Assembly (NCBI RefSeq): GCF_005233835.1
Contig: NZ_SZQA01000009.1
Span: 124,001 to 188,000 of the forward strand
DNA from: Herbidospora galbida
GTDB taxonomy: Bacteria > Actinomycetota > Actinomycetes > Streptosporangiales > Streptosporangiaceae
DNA length: 64,000 nucleotides
Direction of reading: 5' to 3'
The notes beneath the pieces were generated by a model. The model did no database searches, was not told the origin of the DNA, and worked only from the letters and a program-made list of their open reading frames with translations. Every line of letters starts with the position of its first letter. Positions within the stretch are counted from its first letter, which is position 1. A program made the position numbers and the translations under genes. This document shows, piece by piece, positions 53,358-61,320 of this stretch.

Positions 53358-53732
53358 GTGAAATACATCGTCAAGATCCTCGTGGTCGCGGCGGCCCTGT
53401 GGGTGTCGACCCGCGTCGTCGACGGCATCACGGTCGGCGGCGAGTCGACCGCCAAAGAGGTCGGCACGCTGCTCGCGGTGGCGCTGATCTTCGGGGTGAT
53501 CAACGCCCTCCTCAAGCCGATCATCAAGACGATCGGCTGCGCCTTCTATGTCCTGACGCTGGGTCTGTTCGCGCTGGTCGTGAACGCCGGCCTGCTCCTC
53601 CTGACCAGCTGGATCGCCGATCAGCTGACACTCCCGTTCGAGGTCGTCGGATTCTGGGCGGCCTTCTGGGGAGCGATCATCATCGGCGTGATCTCCTGGC
53701 TGCTCGACCTGATCTTCGGAATTGACGACTAG
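53358..53732 (+). CDS. Phage-holin/YvlD-like membrane protein
   Basis: 124 residues with four hydrophobic segments: KILVVAAALWVSTRVVDGI, LLAVALIFGVINALLKPI, FYVLTLGLFALVVNAGLLLL and FWAAFWGAIIIGVISWLLDL. The layout matches the phage holin family/YvlD group of small membrane proteins, widespread in non-phage genomes. Starts with GTG. Its 3-prime end overlaps the start of the ammonia-lyase-like gene. Confidence 0.85.
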   Translation: MKYIVKILVVAAALWVSTRVVDGITVGGESTAKEVGTLLAVALIFGVINALLKPIIKTIGCAFYVLTLGLFALVVNAGLLLLTSWIADQLTLPFEVVGFWAAFWGAIIIGVISWLLDLIFGIDD

Positions 53733-55047
53733 GACTGTCCTGCTCGACGGCTCGACCCTGACCTGTGACGAGGTCAGGGCGGTCGGCTACGGCACGGCCA
53801 AGGTCGAACTGGGCTCACCGGCCCGGGCCGAAGACGCCTTCGCCGCCGCCCGTGAGCAGACCGGCCCGGTCTACGGCCGCACCACCGGCGTGGGGGCCAA
53901 CAAAGACGTCGAGGTCCACGAACCGGGCCTCGACCTGCTGCGCAGCCACGCCGGGGGCGCCGGGCCGCTCATCGAACCGGCCCGCGCGACCGCCATGCTG
54001 ACGGTCCGCCTCAACCAGCTCCTCCGTGGAGGTTCCGGGATCAACCCGGCGCTGCTCCCCGTCTTGGCCGAGGCGATCAACGGTGGGGCCGCCCCGCCGA
54101 TCAGGCTCTACGGCGCGATCGGCACCGGCGACCTCACCGCCCTGTCGACCACGGCGCTCTGCCTGCTCGGCGAGACGCCTTGGGACGGCCCCCGCTTCCG
54201 GCTGGCCTCCGCCGACGCCCTGCCGTTCATCAGCTCCAACGCGCTCACCCTGGCCGACGCCGCGCTGGCCTGCGCCGATCTGGCCCGGCTGCTGGAGGCG
54301 TCGGTGCGGGTCGCCGCCCGCACGTGGCGGGCCGCCGGCGCGTCGGTCGAACCGCTCGCGTACGAGGTCCAGCGCGCCCGCCGCCACCCCGGTCAGGCCA
54401 GGGTCGCCGCCGCGCTGAGCGCCCTGCTCGACGACCACTCCCCCGCCGGCCGCCTCCAGGACCCCTACGGCTACCGCGCGCTGCCGCAGGTCCACGGCGC
54501 GGCGTTCGACGCTCTCGACGTCGCCCGCCGCGCGGTCACCATCGACATGAACTCGGCCGCCGAGAACCCGCTGATCGCCGGCGAGGCGGCCTGGCACAAC
54601 GGCAACTTCCACACCGCCCCGGTCGCGCTGGCCCTCGACGCCCTGCGGGCCGCGCTGGTGCAGACCGCGTCGCTGTCGACGGCCCGCCTGGCCACGCTGA
54701 TGGAACCGGCCTACACCGGCCTGCTCCCCTTCCTCGCCGGGTCGCCCGGGAAGTCGGGCGCGCTGATCCTCGAGTACGTCGCCCACGACGCCCTCGCCTC
54801 CCTGCGCCAGCTGGCCGCTCCGGTGACCCTGGGCGGCGCGGTCCTGTCGCGCAGCGTGGAAGACCACGCGGGCTTCGGCACCCAGGCGGCCCGCGCCTGC
54901 CTGGCGGCACGGGAGCCCTACGAGATCATCCTGGCCTGCGAGCTGGTGGCCGCCGACCGCGCCCTGGCCATCCAGAGCGGCGAGAGGCCGGAAGACCGGT
55001 CGCTGGAGGCCGAGGTCGAGGCGGCCCGGTCAGCGCTGGCCGACTGA
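53722..55047 (+). CDS. Aromatic amino acid ammonia-lyase homologue with altered MIO triad
   Basis: 441 residues, histidine/phenylalanine ammonia-lyase fold. Conserved features: Tyr51 in VYGRTTGVG, LNQLLRGGSGI, FISSNALTLADA, NSAAENPLI, and SVEDHAGFG. The Ala-Ser-Gly that cyclises to the MIO electrophile is replaced by Gly134-Thr135-Gly136 (GAIGTGDLTAL against GSVGASGDLAPL). Without Ser it may be unable to form MIO normally, so activity is doubtful or different. Likely start TTG at 53722 (overlapping YvlD by 11 bp) since no ATG lies near. Convergent 18-bp overlap with the LacI gene. Confidence 0.82.
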   Translation: MTTRTVLLDGSTLTCDEVRAVGYGTAKVELGSPARAEDAFAAAREQTGPVYGRTTGVGANKDVEVHEPGLDLLRSHAGGAGPLIEPARATAMLTVRLNQLLRGGSGINPALLPVLAEAINGGAAPPIRLYGAIGTGDLTALSTTALCLLGETPWDGPRFRLASADALPFISSNALTLADAALACADLARLLEASVRVAARTWRAAGASVEPLAYEVQRARRHPGQARVAAALSALLDDHSPAGRLQDPYGYRALPQVHGAAFDALDVARRAVTIDMNSAAENPLIAGEAAWHNGNFHTAPVALALDALRAALVQTASLSTARLATLMEPAYTGLLPFLAGSPGKSGALILEYVAHDALASLRQLAAPVTLGGAVLSRSVEDHAGFGTQAARACLAAREPYEIILACELVAADRALAIQSGERPEDRSLEAEVEAARSALAD

Positions 55048-56010
55048 CCCGCGCTCGCGCAGCGTGGGCTTCTGGACGACGCGGCGGCGGCGCAGGGTGC
55101 CGTCGGCGGCCCCGAGCACCAGCCGGACCGCCGACCGGACGATCCCTTCGAGATCCCAGCTCACGGTGGTCAGGCCGAGCAGTTCCGACATCGGATGGTC
55201 GTCGTAGCCCATGACCGAGACGTCGCCGGGAACCGAGAGACCCAGGTCGCCGGCGGCCTTGAGCACCCCGTACGCGATCGAGTCGGAGAAGCAGAACACC
55301 GCGCTCGGCCGGTCCCTGAGCACGGCGCGGGCCGCCTCGGCGGCCGGGCCGAGGCCCTGCGGGCAGGTCTGGACGCTCACCTCGAGGCCGAGCCGCGCGG
55401 CCTCGGCGGTGACCAGGCGGTCGGCGGGCCGGTCGGGCGTCTCGGCCAGGGTCGGGGTCAGCACCGCGACCCGCCGGTGCCCGCGACCGGCCAGGTATTC
55501 GAGGGCGAGCGTGACCCCGCTCTGGTTGTCGAAGACCACCTCGGCGGCGGTGCGGGCCTCTTTCAGCGCGTCGCCGATCGTCACGAGCGGGATGTTCTCC
55601 GCGATTCCCGCCCAGAACGGCGCGGCCGGGTCGACCGGCTGCACGATCAGCCCGTCGACCCCCCGGAGCTGGCGGGCCAGGGTGCGCTCGCGATCGGGGT
55701 CGCCGGCGGCGTCGAGGATCAGCCCGTAGTGGTCCTTCTCCCGCAGCGACCGGCCGATGCCGACGGCCAGCGACTGCTGCCAGAGGTCCTCCAGCGAGCC
55801 GCAGAGCACGCCGATCATCCCGGTACGCCCGCTGGCCAGCGCCCGCGCGTTGGGATCGGCCTCGTAGCCGAGTTCGGCCGCGGCGCGGCGGACCCGGTGC
55901 ATGGTCTCCTCGGAGACCTGGAGCCCCCGTAGCGCGTAGCTGACGGCGGCGGTGGACAGGCCGGTCGCCTGAGCCACCTCACGGATCGTCGCTCGCTTCC
56001 GTTGGGGCAT
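55030..56010 (-). CDS. LacI-family transcriptional regulator
   Basis: 326 residues. N-terminal helix-turn-helix TIREVAQATGLSTAAVSYAL with hinge helix, then a sugar-binding-protein-like core (MIGVLCGSLEDL, DGLIVQPVDP, GYDDHPMSELLGL). Divergent from the amidohydrolase/cysteine dioxygenase operon across three tandem palindromes. Such repressors typically bind small metabolites. Confidence 0.94.
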   Translation of the reverse strand: MPQRKRATIREVAQATGLSTAAVSYALRGLQVSEETMHRVRRAAAELGYEADPNARALASGRTGMIGVLCGSLEDLWQQSLAVGIGRSLREKDHYGLILDAAGDPDRERTLARQLRGVDGLIVQPVDPAAPFWAGIAENIPLVTIGDALKEARTAAEVVFDNQSGVTLALEYLAGRGHRRVAVLTPTLAETPDRPADRLVTAEAARLGLEVSVQTCPQGLGPAAEAARAVLRDRPSAVFCFSDSIAYGVLKAAGDLGLSVPGDVSVMGYDDHPMSELLGLTTVSWDLEGIVRSAVRLVLGAADGTLRRRRVVQKPTLRERGSVGQR

Positions 56011-56037
56011 CGATCCAGCCTACTTGACACATATGGG

Positions 56038-56078
56038 GTGAAACGGTTCACTGAAGCGAATCAGTGAAGCGGTTCACT
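56038..56078. promoter_or_regulatory. Three tandem LacI operators
   Basis: GTGAAACGGTTCAC (56038-56051), ACTGAAGCGAATCAGT (56050-56065) and AGTGAAGCGGTTCACT (56063-56078) are inverted repeats with centres exactly 13 bp apart (56044.5, 56057.5, 56070.5). A TTGACA at 56024-56029 could be a minus-35. LacI repressors often need such 14-18 bp palindromes; stacked sites would cover the promoter of both divergent genes. Confidence 0.7.
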
Positions 56079-56136
56079 AGCCTCAGATCGATATACCTGT
56101 ATTATGAGTAGGGAATTCGGGTTGGAGGAGGCGGAG

Positions 56137-57021
56137 ATGGCTGTGGACGTGCACCAGCACCTCTGGCCTGCGCCTTTTCTCGACGCCCTCCGCGCCCGGA
56201 CCGTCAACCCCCGCCTCGACGGCTGGACCCTGCTGCTCGACGGCGAACCGGCCTACGAAGTGAACCCGGCCGACCACGACCCGGCCGCACGGGCCAAGCT
56301 GAACTCCACGCTCGATCTCGCGCTCGTCTCGCTGTCGAGCCCGCTGGGCATCGAGCACCTCCCGCCCGATGAGGCGTGGCCGCTGATCGACGCCTTCCAC
56401 GAGGGCGCGGCGGCCCTCCCCCAGCCCTTCGGCTTCTGGGCGTCGGCGCCGGTGACCGGCATCTCCGTGCCGAAGCTCGAAGAGGCTCTCGCCGCCGGGG
56501 CGCTGGGCCTGCAGCTCCCGGCCACGGCGGTCCAGGACGAACAGGGGTTCGCCCACGTCGCGCCGCTGCTCGACGCCCTGGGAGAGCGCCCGCTCTTCAT
56601 CCACCCCGGACCGGCCTCGGCGCCCGGCACCCCGTCATGGTGGCCCGCCGTCGTGCCCTACGTGCAGCAGATGCACGCCTCCTGGTACGCCTTCCAGGCG
56701 TTCGGCCGGGCCCGGCACCCCCGGCTCAAAGTCTGTTTCGCGCTGCTGGCCGGCCTCGCGCCGCTGCACGCCGAACGCCAGATCACCCGCGGCGGCTCGG
56801 GCCGCGGCCTGGTCGATCCGTCCGTGTTCGTGGAGACCTCGTCCTACGGCCCCCGGGCCGTCGACGCGGTCGTCCGGGAACTCGGCATCGACGTGGTCGT
56901 CAACGGGTCCGACCGCCCCTACGCCGAAGCGCCCGTCCTCGACTTCGGACCGGCCGCCCGGCACGCCATCACCGTGGCGAATCCCGCCAGATTGCTGACA
57001 CGAAAGGAGCCGTCCTCATGA
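56137..57021 (+). CDS. Amidohydrolase-2-type metal hydrolase
   Basis: 294 residues, amidohydrolase_2 (TIM-barrel) family: VDVHQHLWPAPFLDAL metal motif HxH, LFIHPGPASAPG and VVVNGSDRPYAEA (Asp). Enzymes of this family decarboxylate or hydrolyse small acids. The ATG at 56137-56139 has GGAGGAG six bases upstream; an ATG at 56104 would add a poor N-terminus. Co-transcribed with the cysteine dioxygenase by ATGA overlap, controlled by LacI. Substrate unknown. Confidence 0.85.
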   Translation: MAVDVHQHLWPAPFLDALRARTVNPRLDGWTLLLDGEPAYEVNPADHDPAARAKLNSTLDLALVSLSSPLGIEHLPPDEAWPLIDAFHEGAAALPQPFGFWASAPVTGISVPKLEEALAAGALGLQLPATAVQDEQGFAHVAPLLDALGERPLFIHPGPASAPGTPSWWPAVVPYVQQMHASWYAFQAFGRARHPRLKVCFALLAGLAPLHAERQITRGGSGRGLVDPSVFVETSSYGPRAVDAVVRELGIDVVVNGSDRPYAEAPVLDFGPAARHAITVANPARLLTRKEPSS

Positions 57022-57557
57022 GCACGCCCACCATCCCGGTGCCCGCGACCTGTCCCACGGCCCCTTTCGAGACGCTGCCACCCAGGGCACTCGACCGGCG
57101 TGAACTGCGCGAACTCGTCGACGACCTGGCCGTCAAGCCGGAGCTCTGGCAGGAGCACCTGTCGTTCGAGGGCTCGGAGGACGGCGGCCGCCACTACGCC
57201 TCGCTCTACCGCGACGCCTACGTCGACGTCTGGCTGCTGTGCTGGCGGCCCGAAGACGACACGGGCTGGCACGACCACGACGTCTCGTCGGGCGCGGTCA
57301 ACGTGGTCCGGGGCACGCTGGTGGAGGCCAACCCGCGCATCGGCGGCGAGCACCTGGAGACCAGCGTGAGCGCCGGGACCTCGTTCAGCTTCGGTCCCGA
57401 CCACATCCACCGCCTCACAGGGGCAGAGCACGGCAGCGTGTCGATCCACGCCTACTCCCCGCCCCTGTGGCGGCTCGGTCAGTACTCGATCAGCGACGAC
57501 GGCATGATGCGCCGCCAGTCGGTGAGCTACGCCGACGAGCTGCGCCCGCTCGACTAG
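57018..57557 (+). CDS. Cysteine dioxygenase-like cupin
   Basis: 179 residues, type I cysteine dioxygenase/cupin: WHDHDVSSGAVNVVRGTLVE with two iron His, FGPDHIHRLTG with the third His, and a C-terminal SISDDGMMRR segment. It converts cysteine (or a related thiol) to the sulfinic acid with O2 and Fe. The Cys-Tyr cross-link of mammalian CDO is not evident. Ends 6 bp before the convergent glycerophosphodiesterase. Confidence 0.88.
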   Translation: MSTPTIPVPATCPTAPFETLPPRALDRRELRELVDDLAVKPELWQEHLSFEGSEDGGRHYASLYRDAYVDVWLLCWRPEDDTGWHDHDVSSGAVNVVRGTLVEANPRIGGEHLETSVSAGTSFSFGPDHIHRLTGAEHGSVSIHAYSPPLWRLGQYSISDDGMMRRQSVSYADELRPLD

Positions 57558-57563
57558 CCGGGG

Positions 57564-58646
57564 CTACTTGTCCGAGCTGAGCACCGCGCGGGGCATCGAG
57601 GGGTCGTCGGCGAAGATGCCGTCGATCTCCTGCTCGAACAGCGCCGCCGCGAAGCCCATGACGTTCCCGACCGCGCGGGGGAACGCCGGGCTGGCCGGGT
57701 TGCCGAACTGGTAGTCGGCCGGGAGCTGCGAGTTCTCGTTGCGCAGCGTCCAGGCGTGCACGATCAGGTCCTCGCGGTGGGCGTCGCGCACCAGCGTGGT
57801 CGGCGGCAGGGTGCGGTTGTCGGGACCGACCGGGAGGATCCGGCGGGTGTTGACGCCGATGCCGTTGGCGTAGGTGCGGATCTCGCGCAGGCCCTCACGG
57901 GTGACCATCTGGTCGTAGGTGAGGGTCGCGGTGTCGAACGGCTTGCCCGCGGCGTCGATGAGCTGGGCCAGCTTGAGCTTGGTCTTCGGGCGCAGCGCCT
58001 TCAGGTTGCCGACCTCGAACGACTGGATGACGACCGGGTCGCCGGAGCGCCGCCAGCCGTACTCGTCGAGGGTGGCCAGGAGCGGCTCCTCCAGCGAGAG
58101 GCCGATGGAGTCGAAGTACGTGGGGTGCTTCGTTTCCGGGTAGATGCCGACCTCGTGGCGCTGCGCCAGCTGGATCACCTCCTCCAGGGTGGGGATCTCG
58201 GCCAGGCCGTTGAAGGCGGCGTTGTTCGGCCGCAGGTCGGGGATGCGCTCGGTGGCCCGCAGGGTCTTCAGCTCGGCGAGGGTGAAGTCCTCGGTGAACC
58301 AGCCGGTGATCGGGCGGCCATCGATGATCTTGGTGGTGCGACGGCCCGCGAACTCGGCGCGGGTGGAGACGTCGGTGGTGCCGCCGATCTCGTTCTCGTG
58401 CCGGGCGACGAGCACGCCGTCCTTGGTGGAGACGAGGTCGGGCTCGATGTAGTCGGCCCCCAGGGCGATGGCCGCCTCGTACGAGAGCAGGGTGTGCTCC
58501 GGACGGACGGCGCTGGCGCCCCGGTGGCCGATCACGGTGACGTCGCCGAAGCGGCGCTTGGCGGACGCGGGGGTGGTGCCCATCAGGGCGCCGGCGGCCG
58601 TTCCGGCCGCGAGCACGGTGATCGCGCCTCTGCGCGTGAGACTCAT
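57564..58646 (-). CDS. Secreted glycerophosphodiester phosphodiesterase
   Basis: 360 residues. Tat/Sec-type signal peptide (SLTRRGAITVLAAGTAAG, cleavage near residue 29) then a GDPD domain: VIGHRGASAVRPEHTLL, DYIEPDLVSTKDGVLVARHE and the C-terminal HAWTLRNENSQ. Hydrolyses glycerophosphodiesters outside the cell. Two RR residues at 5-6 fit a Tat signal. Convergent with the CDO gene; stands alone, 30 bp from the MFS gene. Confidence 0.93.
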   Translation of the reverse strand: MSLTRRGAITVLAAGTAAGALMGTTPASAKRRFGDVTVIGHRGASAVRPEHTLLSYEAAIALGADYIEPDLVSTKDGVLVARHENEIGGTTDVSTRAEFAGRRTTKIIDGRPITGWFTEDFTLAELKTLRATERIPDLRPNNAAFNGLAEIPTLEEVIQLAQRHEVGIYPETKHPTYFDSIGLSLEEPLLATLDEYGWRRSGDPVVIQSFEVGNLKALRPKTKLKLAQLIDAAGKPFDTATLTYDQMVTREGLREIRTYANGIGVNTRRILPVGPDNRTLPPTTLVRDAHREDLIVHAWTLRNENSQLPADYQFGNPASPAFPRAVGNVMGFAAALFEQEIDGIFADDPSMPRAVLSSDK

Positions 58647-58676
58647 GGGCCGGACGGTAAAGCGGTGAAGTGAAGA

Positions 58677-59837
58677 TCAGGTGCCGTGCGGTTGACGTGC
58701 GGCGAGATAACCCAACACCAATTGCACTCCGCAGACGCCGAGCCCCACGACCAGGGGAACCGTCCAGTTTCCGCTGACCTGGTAGATGGCCCCGATCACG
58801 ACCGGGCCGATGGCGGCCAGGGTGTAGCCGGTCGACTGGGCGACCGCCGACAGGGCGGTGACCGAGCGGGGGTCGGGGGCGCGCAGCGTGATGATCAGCA
58901 GCGCGAGCGCGATCGAGGCGCCCTGCCCGAGGCCGAGCACGATCATCCACAGCCACGGGACGGTGGTCGGCCAGAACAGCACGCCGACGTACCCGACGAT
59001 GGTGATCACGGCCGCGCCCACGACGTGCGGAACCTGGGACTTCGCCTTCCCCGCGTGAATCGGCACGGTCAGGGTGGCGGCGATCTGGGCGAGGTTGGTG
59101 AGCCCGAGCAGGTATCCGGCGTCGTCGGCGCTGAGCCCGGCGTCGGTGAAGATCGTGGGCAGCCAGGCCAGCATGATGTAGAAGCTCATCGACTGGACGC
59201 CCATGTACGTGGCGACGTACCAGGTCACCCGGCGCTTCATCAGGGCGCGGAAGGGCCGCGGCGCCTGCGGAGGGGGCGGGGTCGGCGGACGCAGCACCTG
59301 CGGCAGCCAGACGATCGCGGAGATCAGGGCGAAGATCGCCGTCGTGGCGGCGGCCCAGCGCCAGCCCAGCTCGTGGGCGAGCGGCACCATCACGGCCGAG
59401 CCGAGGGCGGCGCCGCTGACCAGGCTGGTGACGTAGAGGCCGGTGAACAGGCCGACCCGGTCGGGGAAGTGCTGTTTGACCAGGCCGGGCATGATCACGT
59501 TCATGAACGCGATGGCGGTGCCGGCCATCGCCGCACCCAGGTAGAGCGTGACGACGCCGCCGGAGCTGCGGATCACGACTCCGGCGATGAGCAGCAGCAT
59601 GCCCGCCATGAGGGTGCGGTCGAGACCGAGGCGGGAGGACAGGATCGGGCCCAGCGGGCCCAGGAGGCCGAGACACAGCAACATGATGGTGGTGATGGCC
59701 CCGGCCGCCGCGGGGGAGAGGGACAAATCGGACATGATCTCGCCCAGAAGCGGCGAGACTCCGGCGAGCGCCGGTCGCAGGTTGAGGGCGGCCAGGACGA
59801 ACCCGGCGACCAGCAACAACCAGCCGTTCTTTCTCAT
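58677..59837 (-). CDS. MFS transporter (CynX/NimT type)
   Basis: 386 residues with about 12 helices. N-terminal AALNLRPALAGVSPLLGEI is the signature of the CynX/NimT (CP) subgroup, with the YVTSLVSGAALGSA segment and cyt loop RPPTPPPPQAPRPF. Substrates in this group are cyanate or small aromatic/inorganic anions. The ATG at 59835-59837 begins the hydrophobic region. It lies 23 bp after the aldehyde dehydrogenase gene, so it may import or export a mandelate-pathway acid. Confidence 0.9.
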   Translation of the reverse strand: MRKNGWLLLVAGFVLAALNLRPALAGVSPLLGEIMSDLSLSPAAAGAITTIMLLCLGLLGPLGPILSSRLGLDRTLMAGMLLLIAGVVIRSSGGVVTLYLGAAMAGTAIAFMNVIMPGLVKQHFPDRVGLFTGLYVTSLVSGAALGSAVMVPLAHELGWRWAAATTAIFALISAIVWLPQVLRPPTPPPPQAPRPFRALMKRRVTWYVATYMGVQSMSFYIMLAWLPTIFTDAGLSADDAGYLLGLTNLAQIAATLTVPIHAGKAKSQVPHVVGAAVITIVGYVGVLFWPTTVPWLWMIVLGLGQGASIALALLIITLRAPDPRSVTALSAVAQSTGYTLAAIGPVVIGAIYQVSGNWTVPLVVGLGVCGVQLVLGYLAARQPHGT

Positions 59838-59860
59838 GACCCCCGAACCTACAAGATCGG

Positions 59861-61312
59861 TCAAAACGGATAAACGGCGATGTCACCCTGGACGGTCACC
59901 CACTGGGTGTGGGTGAACGCGTCGGCGTTCGCGCGGGGCCCGCCGAACCGCGATCCGGTGCCCGAGGCGCCGAGCCCGCCGAAGGGCGCGACCGCCTCGT
60001 CGTCGACGGTCTGGTCGTTGATGTGCACGATTCCCGTGGGGATCTGCTCGGCCAGGTGCATCGCCTTCATGACGTCCCGGCTGAGGATGCCGAGCGAGAG
60101 GCCGTACTCGCTGTCGCCCGCCAGGGCCACCGCCTCCTCGATCGTGTGGAAGGGCATGACCGGGGCGACCGGCCCGAACACCTCGTTGTCGTAGGCGGGT
60201 CCCGCTCCGGCCAGCACCGTCGGGCGGTAGAAGAGGTCCTCGTACGTGCCGCCCGCCGCGAGCCGCGCGCCCGCTTCGACGCTGCCGGTGACCAGGGCGT
60301 GCACCTTGTCCCGCTGGCCCTCGGAGATCAGGGGACCGAGGGCGACCTGCCCGGTGAACGGGTCGCCCACGGGCAGGTGGTCGGCCTTGGCGGCGAGGCG
60401 TTCGACGTACTCGTCGGCCAGGGAGGCGTGCACGAGGTGGCGGCCGGTGGTCATGCAGATCTGGCCCTGGTGCAGGAAGGAGCCCCACGCCCCGGCCGCG
60501 GCGGCGAGGTCGAGGTCGGCGTCGTCGAGCACGATCAGCGCCGAGTTGCCGCCGAGCTCCAGGTGGGCGCGCTTGAGCAGGCGTCCGCAGGCCTCGCCGA
60601 CCTTGCGCCCGGCGGCGGTCGATCCGGTGAACGAGATGACCGGCACCAGCGGGTCGGCGACCAGCGCCTCCCCCGCCTCCGGCCCGCCGGGCAGCACGTG
60701 CAGCAGCCCCTCGGGCAGCCCGGCCTCCTCCAGCACCCGGGCGATCACCACGCCGCCGGAGACGGCGGTCCGGGGGTCGGGCTTGAGCACGACGGCGTTG
60801 CCCAGCGCCAGCGCGGGCGCGACCGAGCGGATGCCCAGGATCAGCGGCACGTTGAACGGCGCGATCACGCCGACCACCCCGACCGGGATCCGGCGGGCCA
60901 GGCTGAGCCGCTTGCGGTTGGTCGGCAGGATCTCCCCGGTCGTCCCGGAGGCCAGCGCGGCCGCCTCGAAGCACTCCTGCGCGGCGACGTGGGTCTCCAG
61001 GCCGGCTTTCGGCGGTACGGATCCGGTCTCCCGGATGATCCACTGGTGGATCTCGTCGGCGTACTGCTCGAAGAGGGCGCCCGCGCGGCGGAGCACGGCG
61101 GCGCGCTCCTCGAAGTTGGTCGCCGCCCACTCCTTCTGCGCCTGGGCGGCCTTGCGGGCGGCGGCCCGCACGTCGTCGGCGCCGGCGACGCCGATCCGGC
61201 CGAGCTCGCCGCCGGTGGCGGGCTCGACCACGGGCGCGTCACCCGCTTGGGAGGTGACCCACCCGTCGCTGAAGATCCGGCCGGTCCAGAGTTTGGGGTC
61301 CAGCAAGGACAT
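59861..61312 (-). CDS. Aldehyde dehydrogenase (benzaldehyde type)
   Basis: 483 residues of the ALDH family: LELGGNSALIVLDDADLD with catalytic Glu, catalytic Cys in GQICMTTGRHLVH, and PFGGLGASGTGSRFGG at the end. Close in type to XylC/benzaldehyde dehydrogenases. It oxidises benzaldehyde to benzoate with NAD(P). The ATG is 8 bp after the benzoylformate decarboxylase stop, so both act in sequence. Confidence 0.93.
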   Translation of the reverse strand: MSLLDPKLWTGRIFSDGWVTSQAGDAPVVEPATGGELGRIGVAGADDVRAAARKAAQAQKEWAATNFEERAAVLRRAGALFEQYADEIHQWIIRETGSVPPKAGLETHVAAQECFEAAALASGTTGEILPTNRKRLSLARRIPVGVVGVIAPFNVPLILGIRSVAPALALGNAVVLKPDPRTAVSGGVVIARVLEEAGLPEGLLHVLPGGPEAGEALVADPLVPVISFTGSTAAGRKVGEACGRLLKRAHLELGGNSALIVLDDADLDLAAAAGAWGSFLHQGQICMTTGRHLVHASLADEYVERLAAKADHLPVGDPFTGQVALGPLISEGQRDKVHALVTGSVEAGARLAAGGTYEDLFYRPTVLAGAGPAYDNEVFGPVAPVMPFHTIEEAVALAGDSEYGLSLGILSRDVMKAMHLAEQIPTGIVHINDQTVDDEAVAPFGGLGASGTGSRFGGPRANADAFTHTQWVTVQGDIAVYPF

Positions 61313-61320
61313 CTGACCTC

